Shown here piece by piece: positions 43,914 to 53,886 of a stretch of 64,000 bases of DNA. This DNA is from Clostridiaceae bacterium HFYG-1003 (GTDB lineage: Bacteria; Bacillota; Clostridia; Clostridiales; Clostridiaceae), in assembly GCA_024579835.1 (NCBI GenBank), contig CP102060.1, positions 2,889,558 to 2,953,557 on the forward strand, in the 5' to 3' direction. Below the pieces are notes generated by a model. The model made no database searches, was not told the origin of the DNA, and was given only the letters and a program-made list of their open reading frames with translations. Each line of letters starts with the position of its first letter. Position 1 is the first letter of the stretch. The translations under genes were made by a program, and so were the position numbers.

Positions 43914-46283
43914 ATGCCTGACAAGAGATTCGATGCGGCCAGCCTCATCGAAACAGCTTATCAGAATTACGGAAAAGAATTCAAACAGCTGACCGATAAA
44001 GAGAAGTACCATGTGGTGAGCAAAGCGGTGATGCAGCACATCATTCCGCAATGGCTCGAAACCGAAACGTTCTTCCAGGAGAAGAAGAAAGCTTATTACC
44101 TGTCTGCCGAGTTCCTGATGGGACGCGCGCTGGGCAACAATCTGATCAATCTCCGGATTGAGGACGATGTCCGGCAAATTCTGCAGGACATGGGAGCCTC
44201 CCTGGCCCGTGTAGAATCCGCCGAGGCCGATGCCGGCCTGGGCAATGGAGGACTGGGCCGCCTGGCCGCCTGTTTTCTGGACTCAGCGGCGACATTAGGC
44301 TATCCGCTGATCGGCTACGGCATTCGCTATGAATACGGCATTTTCCGGCAGCAGATCATCAACGGCGAGCAGGTGGAGGAAGGCGATGACTGGAATGCCA
44401 TGACCGATCCCTGGGCCCTGCGCCGGGAAAGCGAACGGTCCCTGATTCAGTTCGGCGACCAGACCGTTTATGCCGTGCCCTATGACACTCCGGTCATCGG
44501 CTACGGCGGCAAGACCATCAATACCCTGCGCCTGTTTGTGGCCGAGCCCCTGAAAAACTTTAACTTCGACGATTTCAACAACGGCCGATATCAAGAAGCT
44601 GTGAAGGAGAAGAACGAGGCCAAGAACATCACGCGGGTTCTTTATCCCAATGACAGCACCCGGGAAGGCAAGATTCTTCGCCTGAAGCAGCAGTACTTCT
44701 TTACCAGTGCCGCGCTGCAGGATCTGGTGAAAAAGTACAAGGCAGCGGGGCGCGACTTCGAGGATTTCTTCAAGTATCACGCTGTTCAGCTCAATGACAC
44801 CCACCCTTCCGTGGCCGTACCGGAGCTGATCCGCCTTCTGATGAAGGAAGGCCTGGACTTCTCCAAAGCCTTTGACATTACCCAGCAGACCCTGGCCTAC
44901 ACCAATCACACCATCCTGCAGGAAGCGCTGGAAAAATGGGATATCGCTCTCTTCCAGGAAATACTGCCCGAAGTGTATGCCATCATCGAAAAGATTCAGA
45001 ACAAGCTGACCCTGGAGTTGACTCAGAAGCGGCTGACCGTGGACGAGATCGAAAACCTGGCGATCATCGACAAAAAGCAGAAGGTGCTCCGGATGGCCTA
45101 CCTGGCCATTTACGGCACCCACTCCACCAACGGAGTGGCGCAGCTGCACACGGATATCCTGAAGGAGACAGAGCTCAACAACTGGTACAGGGTCTACCCG
45201 GAACGGTTCAACAATAAAACCAACGGGATTACCCAGCGCCGCTGGTTTTTGAAAGCCAATCCGGAAATGGCCGCCTTTGTCACCGAACTTCTGGGCTCCG
45301 ATGCCTGGATTACGGATCTGACTCAGCTGGAGGGTCTCACGGCCTTTGCCGGCGACGATGAAGTGATCGCCCGGTTCATGGCCATCAAGCAGGAAAAGAA
45401 GCGGCAGCTGGCCGATTTTGTGAAATTCAACGAAGGAACCACCCTGGATCTGGACTCCATCTTCGACATCCAGATCAAGCGGCTCCATGAATACAAGCGT
45501 CAGCTGATGAATGCCTTCCATATCCTGGATCTGTATTACCGGATCAAGGAAAAGGGGGAAACCACAAGCTGCAAACGCACTTTCATCTTTGGTGCCAAGG
45601 CGGCTCCGGGTTATTTCCGGGCCAAGGGCATCATCAAGTTCATCAATGAAATCAAGCACCTCATCGACAACGACGAAACGGTGAAAAAGTACCTCGAAGT
45701 CGTCTTCGTGGAGAACTACAATGTATCCTATGCCGAGCTGCTGTTCCCGGCCGCCGACATCTCTGAGCAGATTTCCACCACCGGCAAGGAAGCCTCCGGC
45801 ACCGGCAACATGAAATTCATGCTTAACGGGGCGGCCACCATCGGAACTCTGGACGGAGCCAACGTCGAGATTGTCGAGGAAGCCGGCGCCGAGAACAACT
45901 TCATCTTCGGTCTGGAAATCGATCAGGTGGAAGCCCTGCGCAAAACCTACAAGCCGAAGGATTACTACAACAAGGTCCCCGGACTCAAGCGGGTGGTAGA
46001 CAGCCTCATCGACGGAACCTTCTCCGATGACGGCACCGGAGCCTTCCAGGATTTGTACGAATCGCTGCTGGAAGGGCATACCTGGGAAAAGCCGGACAGC
46101 TACTTTGTGCTGGCGGACTTTGATGCCTACCGCAAAGCCCATAACCACGTCTGCGATGTATGGCAGGAGCCCATGCGGTTTGCCCGGATGTGCTTCCTCA
46201 ACATGGCACATGCCGGAAAATTCTCCTCGGACCGGACAATACATGAATATGCGCAGGAAATCTGGAATGTGGAGCAGATGTAG
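43914..46283 (+). CDS. glgP: Glycogen/maltodextrin phosphorylase (GT35)
   Basis: A PLP enzyme that releases glucose-1-phosphate from alpha-1,4-glucans, 789 residues. EADAGLGNGGLGRLAACFLDS, IQIKRLHEYKRQLMNA and the PLP site EASGTGNMKFMLNGA are clear. The gene follows malQ at once, with AGGAGG overlapping malQ's end. MalQ and GlgP together convert imported maltodextrin to glucose and glucose-1-phosphate. Confidence 0.95.
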   Translation: MPDKRFDAASLIETAYQNYGKEFKQLTDKEKYHVVSKAVMQHIIPQWLETETFFQEKKKAYYLSAEFLMGRALGNNLINLRIEDDVRQILQDMGASLARVESAEADAGLGNGGLGRLAACFLDSAATLGYPLIGYGIRYEYGIFRQQIINGEQVEEGDDWNAMTDPWALRRESERSLIQFGDQTVYAVPYDTPVIGYGGKTINTLRLFVAEPLKNFNFDDFNNGRYQEAVKEKNEAKNITRVLYPNDSTREGKILRLKQQYFFTSAALQDLVKKYKAAGRDFEDFFKYHAVQLNDTHPSVAVPELIRLLMKEGLDFSKAFDITQQTLAYTNHTILQEALEKWDIALFQEILPEVYAIIEKIQNKLTLELTQKRLTVDEIENLAIIDKKQKVLRMAYLAIYGTHSTNGVAQLHTDILKETELNNWYRVYPERFNNKTNGITQRRWFLKANPEMAAFVTELLGSDAWITDLTQLEGLTAFAGDDEVIARFMAIKQEKKRQLADFVKFNEGTTLDLDSIFDIQIKRLHEYKRQLMNAFHILDLYYRIKEKGETTSCKRTFIFGAKAAPGYFRAKGIIKFINEIKHLIDNDETVKKYLEVVFVENYNVSYAELLFPAADISEQISTTGKEASGTGNMKFMLNGAATIGTLDGANVEIVEEAGAENNFIFGLEIDQVEALRKTYKPKDYYNKVPGLKRVVDSLIDGTFSDDGTGAFQDLYESLLEGHTWEKPDSYFVLADFDAYRKAHNHVCDVWQEPMRFARMCFLNMAHAGKFSSDRTIHEYAQEIWNVEQM

Positions 46284-46345
46284 TTGTTAACCAGAGTTGA
46301 ACTTTGTTTTAAATCAAGCACGATTCGGTAGAATGCAACGTCAGG

Positions 46346-46393
46346 TTGAATATAATATAAGTAGTTTTATACATTCGTGCAAACGGATGCATA
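46346..46393 (+). promoter_or_regulatory. malE promoter and LacI-type operator
   Basis: TTGAAT (46346-46351) and TATACA (46368-46373) have a 16-bp spacer. CGTGCAAACGGATGCATA (46376-46393) lies on the transcription start and matches the malQ operator core. Confidence 0.72.
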
Positions 46394-46413
46394 AATAAAT
46401 ATCCAAGAGGCAA

Positions 46414-46455
46414 GTGCTGGTTCCGGCATCTGATGATGCCGGAATATCACAGCAC
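46414..46455 (+). other. 5' UTR stem-loop of malE
   Basis: TTCCGGCATC and GATGCCGGAA form a perfect 10-bp stem, extended by GTGCTG/CAGCAC. It has no T-run and lies 50 nt before the malE start, so it probably stabilises the mRNA. Confidence 0.7.
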
Positions 46456-46504
46456 AGGAAAGTAAACGTATAACCTACACTATTTTATTTTTGGAGGATT
46501 TTGT

Positions 46505-47887
46505 ATGAAGAAAATCGCGACACTGCTGCTCACTTCAATGCTGGCAATGACAGTTGCATCCTGTACCCCGGCCACGCCGACCACCACCGCCGGCGGCACA
46601 ACCCCCGCCACGACGCCGTCGACTACGGCAGCCGGCACAACCACTCCGGCTACAACCCCGACGACCACCACCGGATCGGTCACGGATCCCAAGGCTACGA
46701 TTACCGTTCAGGCAGAAGCCGGCTGGAAGCCGTACTACGAACAGGCCGTTGCCAATATGAAGACCAAATTCCCGGATTCCACCGTTACTCTGGTAGAAGT
46801 CGGCGCGATGGACAACCTCACCATTATTGACACCACCGACGCGATGAACGAAGCGGTTCCGGACGTCTTTGCAGTACCGGCTGACCGTCTCCCCAGCATG
46901 ATCAACAAGCAGGCCTTCACGCCGATCCCGGCAGCCGACATGGCCGCAGCCATCGGCGGATACGACAATTTCGAAACCTACGGCAGCATCCTCAAGGATG
47001 GCGATGACTACCTCGCGTTCCCGATGAACATTGAAACCCTCATCACCTTCGTGAACCCGAAGAACGCACAGGACCTCGGAATCGATCTGACCAAGCCCTT
47101 CGAAGTCAAAGACCAGAAAGGCAACGAACTGGCCGTCGAAGCATACAACGCCTGGTTTGGCGTAGCATTTGCCAACGCAGTCGGCCTGGATCTTCTGGGC
47201 AAGGACGGCACCACCTTTACTTCTGACATGATCAAGGACTGGGCTGACCTCGGAGCTGAAAAGCAGGGCGTCATCACAGAATTATACAATTACTGGAAGA
47301 GAGTCTATGACAACAGCCCGGAACTTTGGGATACCCAGACCGCCGGCGGAAAGATCAACGAAATGTTCAAGGATGGCGGAAAGGTCGCCATGAGAATTGA
47401 CGGCCCCTGGGCTACCCCGAACCTGGTCAAGGATGTACCTGGACTTGATGTTCTGCCGCTGTCCCATATCACCGTTAACGGCGCACCGCTGAAGCACTGG
47501 CAGGGACTTTGGGGACTCGGAATCAACTCCAGAAATGAAGGCGATGCCGCCAAGATGACCCTGGCTCAGGAATTCATCCAGGAACTGCTCAACCCCGCCA
47601 ACGCCGAAGCATTCTTCAAGGCAACCGGCAAGATCATGCCCAACGTTCCGGCCGCAACCTACGAAGCTACCGGACTGGCTGACATCGAAAAGAAAACCAT
47701 CTCCGCTACGATTGAATCCTTCAAGACGGCTGAAAATCGTCCGCTGTTCGCTGAATGGGGACAGGTCTGGAATACCTGGCAGGATGCCATGATTTCCTGG
47801 AACAGCTCCAAGCCCGCCAACGCGGAAGCTGCCTACAAGGCACTGCAGGATTCCTTCAAGGCCATGATGGGCAATATCGGTCAGTAA
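46505..47887 (+). CDS. malE: MalE-like maltodextrin-binding lipoprotein
   Basis: The extracellular solute-binding protein of the maltodextrin ABC importer, 460 residues. A signal peptide ends in a lipobox (VASC, Cys near 20), followed by a long Thr/Pro/Ala/Gly-rich spacer (about 21-58) that likely crosses the wall. The family 1 binding fold follows with AVPADRLPSMINKQAFTPI, YLAFPMNIETLITFVNPK, AMRIDGPWATPNL and AYKALQDSF. TTGGAGGA precedes the ATG. A partial terminator follows, so this gene should be made in excess over the permeases. Confidence 0.92.
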   Translation: MKKIATLLLTSMLAMTVASCTPATPTTTAGGTTPATTPSTTAAGTTTPATTPTTTTGSVTDPKATITVQAEAGWKPYYEQAVANMKTKFPDSTVTLVEVGAMDNLTIIDTTDAMNEAVPDVFAVPADRLPSMINKQAFTPIPAADMAAAIGGYDNFETYGSILKDGDDYLAFPMNIETLITFVNPKNAQDLGIDLTKPFEVKDQKGNELAVEAYNAWFGVAFANAVGLDLLGKDGTTFTSDMIKDWADLGAEKQGVITELYNYWKRVYDNSPELWDTQTAGGKINEMFKDGGKVAMRIDGPWATPNLVKDVPGLDVLPLSHITVNGAPLKHWQGLWGLGINSRNEGDAAKMTLAQEFIQELLNPANAEAFFKATGKIMPNVPAATYEATGLADIEKKTISATIESFKTAENRPLFAEWGQVWNTWQDAMISWNSSKPANAEAAYKALQDSFKAMMGNIGQ

Positions 47888-47929
47888 GTATCCTTTCGCA
47901 GCATAACGTACAACATAATGGACTAAAGG

Positions 47930-47962
47930 ATATAGGAAAAGGCATTTTGCCTTTTCCTATAT
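47930..47962 (+). terminator. Intra-operon terminator/attenuator after malE
   Basis: ATATAGGAAAAGGCA and TGCCTTTTCCTATAT form a 15-bp stem with a loop of 3 T and a short T-rich tail. Such structures lower expression of permease genes relative to the binding protein. Confidence 0.75.
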
Positions 47963-47980
47963 TTATAATAAAATCAAACA

Positions 47981-48050
47981 AAAGGGATTCATCCAGAAAA
48001 AACAGACAAAAAAGATTCATCCAGAAAAAGATAAGTTAAAAGGGATTCAT
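47981..48050. repeat. Three imperfect GGGATTCATCCAGAAAAA repeats
   Basis: Copies of (A)AARRGATTCATC(CAGAAAAA) begin near 47981, 48007 and 48040, between the attenuator and the next gene. They are A-rich and carry no start signal. Confidence 0.75.
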
Positions 48051-48101
48051 CGAATCAATCAGTCATCGGAAAAGGCATCAATCTACCGGAAGGAGAGCAG
48101 T

Positions 48102-48548
48102 GTGGAACAACTGGGCAGACTGTCGAAAAAGAATTTCTACCGGATCATCATTTTGTGCGGAGCGCTGATCCTGTTGGCCTCCGTGGAGGTTCTGGCCAAA
48201 GCCAAGGACCTGGACTACTTTGAGTTCGTCAACCAGTCGCTGAGCATGCAGGGCAGCAGCCCTCTCAGCTACGAAACATTCGTCACCAGCCTGATCGCTG
48301 CCTACCTGGGCAAGATCATCATTCCGGCCGGTCTGGCGTTCAACACCTGGATTGCCTTTGTCAAAACCGGCTACAACCGCCTGTTTGTGTTCAGCTGGTC
48401 GGTGTTTCTGCTGGCCGCCCTGGCCTACCACCTGCTGACTCTGGAACTGACCAGCATCTTCTATTATCTGACGGTGCTCTTTTATCTGATTTTATTATTT
48501 TTACTGATCCGACTGCCGCGACAAAACCAAAAGGAGGAAGGCGCATGA
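48102..48548 (+). CDS. Small membrane protein in the maltodextrin operon
   Basis: This 148-residue protein is not recognised. It has four hydrophobic segments (about residues 13-31, 62-82, 95-111 and 115-137). GTG 48102 lies behind GGAAGGAGAG, and its stop overlaps the malF start (ATGA). Tight coupling to malF suggests a role with the transporter, for example assembly or regulation, but this is inference. Confidence 0.75.
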   Translation: MEQLGRLSKKNFYRIIILCGALILLASVEVLAKAKDLDYFEFVNQSLSMQGSSPLSYETFVTSLIAAYLGKIIIPAGLAFNTWIAFVKTGYNRLFVFSWSVFLLAALAYHLLTLELTSIFYYLTVLFYLILLFLLIRLPRQNQKEEGA

Positions 48549-50644
48549 AGTCATTCAATGCGGTCCTGTATGACCATATCGGTCGGGAATATCCCCGGAA
48601 AAACCAGTATCTGGCAGAACTGGCACAGTTGCAGGGGGCCATTGCCAGAGGCGAGGGAGACAAGGCGGAATTAAACCGCCGGCTGACTGAACTGACCAGA
48701 ACCCGCAACGATCATCCGTATCTGAAGGCGCTGAGTCAGTTTCAAAGCAAGGAAGCTGAATTCAAGCGAACCCTCGGTACGATCCAGCCGGATCCGGATC
48801 CGGCCCGGGGCTTTGATGAGAAAAACAAAGCCCTGCTCAAGGCACTGGCCGTTGCCCAGGCCCGGGCAGATTTCTATGAAACCTATGCCGAACTGGACTA
48901 TGAGGCACAGCTGGCCTTTGACCAGGCAAAGCTGGAGCTGTATCACCTGCCGCGCATCATTGAGTTTCGTCAGAACACGCAGGAGCAGATCCTGACTGCC
49001 CAGGCCGAAGCCAAAAAGCTGACCCCGGAGGCCATCCGGGAGGGCCAGAGCCGGCTCGAGACGGAGACGGCGGCTGCCCGCCAGGCCTTCCAGGACGGTG
49101 TGGCTCAGCTTCAGAAAAACCGCCAGGAGGGCAATATCTCGAAGAAGGCCCTGGCCAACGGCCGGCAGATGCTGAAAAAGGAACGGAACGCCCGCCTGAA
49201 AGTGGCAGAGTTTCTGAATCCGGAAAAGGCCAATGCCGAGTTCATCAAGACCAGAACCTATGAGCTGAAAGCTCAGACCGGGGTCATGGAAAATGTCATG
49301 AAGAAGGACATTGCCGATCTGCGGCGCAGAACCCCGGTGGAAACCGAAAAGCAGGTTCCCTGGCTGTCGCTGGTGACGCTTCCGATTCCGGGACTGGCTC
49401 AGCTTCTGATGAACCAGCCGGTTAAGGCACTCCTGTTCTTTCTCGGTACGCTGTTCACCTACGGAGCGGCAGTGCCTTATGCCCTGGGCTTCGGCAACTA
49501 CATGGGCAAGGGCCTCTTCGGGCTGTTCAGCCTGGCAGAAGGCGGCACCCGCCAGCAGCGCTCCATCATCTTCATGATTGAAGGGATTATCGCGCTGGTG
49601 CTGTTGGCCATCGCCCTGGCGATCTTCATCGGCAGCTTCCTGGACGCGCGCCGGACCGAAACCGGACGGATCAAAGGCATCCGCGAGCGAAACTGGTTCG
49701 AGACCCGGACCGGCATTCAGACGGAAGGATTCCCTTACATGGTCAGTCTGCCGGCGCTGCTGGCGCTGCTCTTCATCGTCATCGTGCCGCTGTCCACGAC
49801 CATCCTGCTGTCCTTTACCAACCAGGATCCCAATCATCAGGCCAAATTCTCCTGGGTCGGCTTTGACAACTATGTCGCCATTGCCCAGGGAAAAGGCTCC
49901 GTCGGAAAGGCCTTCGGCACCATCCTGGGCTGGACGCTGATCTGGACCTTCGTGGCCACCACATCGGCCATTCTGACCGGATTTGCCCTGGCGCTTCTGA
50001 CCAACAATCCCCGGATCAAGGGCAAGGCGTTCTTCCGCACCATATATCTGCTCCCCTGGGCGGTTCCGGCTTTTATCACCATCATGTTCTTCTCCCTGAT
50101 GGTAGCCCCCAACGGCGCCATCACCAATGTCCTGAACTCCGTTTCCACGTTCTTCGGCGGCGACGGGGATATCCGGATCAAAAACTCGGCGCTGTATACC
50201 CGGATAGCCCTGATTCTGCTGCAGACCTGGCTGGGTTCGGCTTATGTCTTCCTGCTCAGCACCGGCGTTCTGCAGGCAATCCCCGAGGACCTGTACGAAG
50301 CGGCTCAGATCGACGGCGCTTCCGGCTGGCAGCGAATCTCCAAGATCACGATTCCCCTGGTGCTGTTCCAGACGGCGCCGCTTTTAGTCGGCCAGTACAC
50401 CTTCAACTTCAACAACTTCTCCGTCATCCGGCTGTTCAACAACGGCGGACCCTTTGACCCGGCGACCTACGGCAACCTGGGCGGATCCTCCGACCTGCTG
50501 ATTACCTACATCTATAATCTGGTCATGACCAGGAACTACCAGGCCATGGGTGCCGCGGTCACCATGATCGTATCTCTTGCCCTGATGTTCTTCACTTTCA
50601 TCGGATTCAGGAACTCCAAGGCGTTCCGGGAGGAGAGACTGTAA
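48545..50644 (+). CDS. malF: MalF-like permease with long N-terminal cytoplasmic extension
   Basis: A membrane subunit of the maltodextrin importer, 699 residues, far longer than a typical Gram-positive MalF (about 430). Residues 1 to about 270 are hydrophilic, charged and probably helical/coiled-coil (rich in Ala, Glu, Lys, Gln). A hydrophobic PGLAQLLMNQPVKALLFF block (about 280-370) follows. The MalF core has about six segments and the coupling loop EDLYEAAQIDGASGWQRISKITIPL near the end. It overlaps malG by one base. Confidence 0.9.
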   Translation: MKSFNAVLYDHIGREYPRKNQYLAELAQLQGAIARGEGDKAELNRRLTELTRTRNDHPYLKALSQFQSKEAEFKRTLGTIQPDPDPARGFDEKNKALLKALAVAQARADFYETYAELDYEAQLAFDQAKLELYHLPRIIEFRQNTQEQILTAQAEAKKLTPEAIREGQSRLETETAAARQAFQDGVAQLQKNRQEGNISKKALANGRQMLKKERNARLKVAEFLNPEKANAEFIKTRTYELKAQTGVMENVMKKDIADLRRRTPVETEKQVPWLSLVTLPIPGLAQLLMNQPVKALLFFLGTLFTYGAAVPYALGFGNYMGKGLFGLFSLAEGGTRQQRSIIFMIEGIIALVLLAIALAIFIGSFLDARRTETGRIKGIRERNWFETRTGIQTEGFPYMVSLPALLALLFIVIVPLSTTILLSFTNQDPNHQAKFSWVGFDNYVAIAQGKGSVGKAFGTILGWTLIWTFVATTSAILTGFALALLTNNPRIKGKAFFRTIYLLPWAVPAFITIMFFSLMVAPNGAITNVLNSVSTFFGGDGDIRIKNSALYTRIALILLQTWLGSAYVFLLSTGVLQAIPEDLYEAAQIDGASGWQRISKITIPLVLFQTAPLLVGQYTFNFNNFSVIRLFNNGGPFDPATYGNLGGSSDLLITYIYNLVMTRNYQAMGAAVTMIVSLALMFFTFIGFRNSKAFREERL

Positions 50645-51528
50645 TGGCAAAGAAAGATAAAAAACTCAATTTGTCCGACAAGATGCCCCTGACCTTTGGC
50701 GGCAAGATCCTGCTGGGCGTGAACTATCTGATCCTGATCCTCTGGGTTCTGGCCATCGTGATTCCTCTGTTCCTGATGGTGAAGTCGGCCTTCAACGGCA
50801 ATCAGTCCACCCGCCTCAACATGTCCGCTCCCTTCACTTTCTCCACGGTGCACTTTGATCACCTGTTTCAGAAGACGCTGTTTCTGACCTGGGTCAAGAA
50901 TACGATCTTCATCGCCGTGGCCACGGCCATCCTGACGCTGATCTTCGTTTCCTTCACCGGCTATGCTTATTCGCGCTTCCGGTTCTCCGGCCGCAAAGCC
51001 TCCCTGATGACGATCATGCTGCTGCAAACCATCCCGGCCTTTGCCGGAATCACGGCGTACTTCACGCTGTATACGCTGCTCAGCGACAAGCTGCCGTTCT
51101 TCTCGCGCCAGATGATGCTCATCCTGATCTACGCCGGGGGCGGCATCGCGGGCAATACCTTCATCCTGAAGGGCTACCTGGATTCCATCTCCACGGAGCT
51201 GGATGATGCGGCCAAGATCGACGGACTGTCCTACATGCAGATCTACCGGCTGGTCATCATGCCCATCGCCCGGCCGATGCTGGCAATCATTGCCCTGTGG
51301 TCCTTCATCGGACCGTTCATGGACTACCTTCTGCCCCTGGTATTGCTCAACTCGCCGGCCGACTACACACTGGCGCCGGGTCTGTTCTTCCTGATCTCCG
51401 ACCTGCGCAATATCAACGAACCGGCCTTTGCCGCCGGCGGTCTTCTGACTGCCATCCCCATCGTCATTCTCTTTACGGCTCTGCAAAAACAACTGGTGTC
51501 CGGACTGGCGTCCGGCGCAGTGAAATAA
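50644..51528 (+). CDS. malG: MalG-like permease
   Basis: The second membrane subunit of the importer, 294 residues with six hydrophobic segments and the EAA-type loop ELDDAAKIDGLSYMQIYRLVIMPIARP. The ATG overlaps the malF stop (TAATG). malK starts 15 bp later. Confidence 0.93.
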   Translation: MAKKDKKLNLSDKMPLTFGGKILLGVNYLILILWVLAIVIPLFLMVKSAFNGNQSTRLNMSAPFTFSTVHFDHLFQKTLFLTWVKNTIFIAVATAILTLIFVSFTGYAYSRFRFSGRKASLMTIMLLQTIPAFAGITAYFTLYTLLSDKLPFFSRQMMLILIYAGGGIAGNTFILKGYLDSISTELDDAAKIDGLSYMQIYRLVIMPIARPMLAIIALWSFIGPFMDYLLPLVLLNSPADYTLAPGLFFLISDLRNINEPAFAAGGLLTAIPIVILFTALQKQLVSGLASGAVK

Positions 51529-51543
51529 TCGGGAGGAACCACT

Positions 51544-52782
51544 ATGAAAGTTCAACTGAACAACATTGGAAAGAAATATGAAGGGCGCGAGGAATTTACC
51601 ATCCGTCATATCAACCTGGATATTGACAGCCGCGACTTCTGTGTCATCCTGGGTCCCTCCGGCTGCGGAAAAACCACCCTGCTGCGCATGATCGCCGGAC
51701 TCAACTCCATCACCGAAGGAGACCTTTTGTTTGAAGGCCGCCGGGTGAATGAGGTGCCATCCAAGGACCGCGACATTGCCATGGTATTCCAGAGCTACGC
51801 CCTGTATCCGCATATGACGGTTTACGACAACATGGCGTTCTCCCTGAACATGCGCCATGAGCGCAAGTCCGTTATTGACGAGCGGGTCAAGGAAGCTGCG
51901 TCGATTCTCGATATCACGAAATACCTGCATTCCAAGCCCTCCGACATTTCCGGCGGCCAGCGCCAGCGCGTTGCCCTGGGCCGGGCCATCGTGCGCAAGC
52001 CGAAGGTCTTCCTGATGGACGAACCGCTGTCCAATCTCGACGCCAAGCTGCGCGAACACATGCGGGTGGAACTGGTCCGGATCCATAAGAACCTGGGCAC
52101 CACCACCATCTACGTCACCCATGACCAGACCGAAGCCATGACCATGGCCACCAAGATTGTTCTGATGAATGACGGCAAGATCCAGCAGTTCGGCACCCCC
52201 ATGGAACTCTACAACATGCCGGCCAATGTCTTTGTCGCCAAATTCATCGGTTCCCCGACCATGAATATCATCAAGGGTACCATGGAGCAGGGGGTCTTCA
52301 CCGGTCTCAACGGCAAGGTGAAAGTCACGCCGAAGGCATCGGACCTGGAATTCCTCAAAGCCTATGAGGGCAAGGCGGTATCCATGGGAATCCGGCCCGA
52401 GCGCATCATGTACGGCGGAGAAATCGGCGATACGTTCAAGGCCTTCGTGGATGTCATCGAAATTCTGGGCAAGGAAAAGCTGCTGTATGCCAAGCTCGAG
52501 GGCGGGCAGGACATCATCATCGGAGTGCCCGGCCATCTCAATTACGAAGAGGACAAAACGTATTCCTTCGGCTATGACCTGGACGCTCTGCACTTCTTTG
52601 ATACACAAACCGGTGAGCGGATCAATCTGAATGAGGATCTGCTGAATATGAAGCGGGAACTGTTGAAGTCCGATCCTGAGGCCGACAAGATTCTGGGACA
52701 GGTCGACGAGACCCTGATCCGCAAAGCCGCTCAGATCGAAGAGCGCACGCCGGAGGATGTAACCATCCATCCGGTGGACTAG
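51544..52782 (+). CDS. malK: MalK/MsmX-type ATPase of the maltodextrin importer
   Basis: The ATP-binding subunit, 412 residues. Walker A GPSGCGKTT (about 37-45), Q-loop VFQSYALYPHMTV, signature SGGQRQRVALGRAI, Walker B VFLMDEPLSNLDAKLR and H-loop VTHDQTEAM are all intact, followed by the TOBE/OB domains (from about 240). The C-terminal 40 residues extend past the usual end of about 370 and are charged. GGGAGG precedes the ATG. Confidence 0.93.
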   Translation: MKVQLNNIGKKYEGREEFTIRHINLDIDSRDFCVILGPSGCGKTTLLRMIAGLNSITEGDLLFEGRRVNEVPSKDRDIAMVFQSYALYPHMTVYDNMAFSLNMRHERKSVIDERVKEAASILDITKYLHSKPSDISGGQRQRVALGRAIVRKPKVFLMDEPLSNLDAKLREHMRVELVRIHKNLGTTTIYVTHDQTEAMTMATKIVLMNDGKIQQFGTPMELYNMPANVFVAKFIGSPTMNIIKGTMEQGVFTGLNGKVKVTPKASDLEFLKAYEGKAVSMGIRPERIMYGGEIGDTFKAFVDVIEILGKEKLLYAKLEGGQDIIIGVPGHLNYEEDKTYSFGYDLDALHFFDTQTGERINLNEDLLNMKRELLKSDPEADKILGQVDETLIRKAAQIEERTPEDVTIHPVD

Positions 52783-52814
52783 ACCATGCAGCTGACAGCA
52801 CAGGAGGAGACCGC

Positions 52815-53834
52815 ATGATGAAAAAAGCCAAGCCCACGGTGAAAGACGTGGCCAGGCGGGCGGGGGTGTCCGCCTCCACCGTCTCCCGGGTCATTTCCAA
52901 CAATCCCCGGATTTCCCAGGCTACCCGGGAGAGGGTACTCGAGGAAATGGAAGCCCTGCAGTACCAGCCCAATGCCATTGCCCGCTCCCTGGCCCGGTCC
53001 CGCACCCGGATCATCGGCGTCATCATGCCGTCCAAGGAAACCGACATTCTGCTCAACCCGTTCTTTCCGGAAGCGCTTCGCGGAATCGTGACGGAAGCGT
53101 CGCACCACAATTATGATGTGCTGTTATCCACCAATTCCATCAACAAGGATGAACTGGACGTCATCAAGAATTTCATCGGCGGCGGCAAAGTCGATGGTCT
53201 GGTCCTGATGCGCTCCAGGGAGCATGATCCCAATATCAAATATCTGATGAAGACGGACTTTCCCTTTTCCGTCATCGGATCCAGCGCCGGCTTCCCGGTC
53301 AATCACGTGGACAACGACAATGTCCGGGCAGCGTACGAACTGACGCGCCACATCCTGGATACGGGCAAGCGCAGCCTCTGCTTCGCTTCCGGCTCCATGA
53401 AGCTTCAGGTGACCAAGGACCGCCTGGCGGGGTTCCGCCAGGCCCTGACGGAAGCTGGCCTGCCCCTGACGGACAGCCAGATTTTTACCGGTGCCTTTGA
53501 TGAGGAAACCGGCATGCGGATCGCTGAGGAGATCTTCCGCTGTCCGCAGAAGCCGGATGCCGTTGTCGCTACCGACGATGTCATCTCCTTCGGCCTGTCC
53601 CGGGCCATGACCAATCTGGGCTACCGCATCCCACAGGACATCGCCATCGGTTCCTTCAATAACAGCGTTCTTTCCCGCTACTCTGACAGTCAGCTCACCA
53701 CGGTGGACATCAAAGCCTATGACCTGGGTCAGAAAAGCGTGGAGCAGCTGATGAAAGCCATCGAGGACGGTCTGCGCGACGGCAGCGAAATCATCGAACA
53801 TCAGCTGATCAAGCGCAAGTCAACCCTGGGATAG
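52815..53834 (+). CDS. LacI-family regulator of the maltodextrin genes
   Basis: A 339-residue repressor. The N-terminal helix-turn-helix VKDVARRAGVSASTVSRVISNN and hinge are followed by a periplasmic-binding-like sensor (IIGVIMPSKETD, VDGLVLMRSR, AVVATDDVISFGLSRAM, LTTVDIKAYDLG). It sits 32 bp after malK. The two operators upstream of malQ and malE are the natural targets, by MalR analogy; the inducer would be maltose or maltodextrin. Confidence 0.9.
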   Translation: MMKKAKPTVKDVARRAGVSASTVSRVISNNPRISQATRERVLEEMEALQYQPNAIARSLARSRTRIIGVIMPSKETDILLNPFFPEALRGIVTEASHHNYDVLLSTNSINKDELDVIKNFIGGGKVDGLVLMRSREHDPNIKYLMKTDFPFSVIGSSAGFPVNHVDNDNVRAAYELTRHILDTGKRSLCFASGSMKLQVTKDRLAGFRQALTEAGLPLTDSQIFTGAFDEETGMRIAEEIFRCPQKPDAVVATDDVISFGLSRAMTNLGYRIPQDIAIGSFNNSVLSRYSDSQLTTVDIKAYDLGQKSVEQLMKAIEDGLRDGSEIIEHQLIKRKSTLG

Positions 53835-53886
53835 GTCCCCCTCGGAAACTGCGTCGAGTCGCCTCCACTGGTGCGAAACCAGAGAG

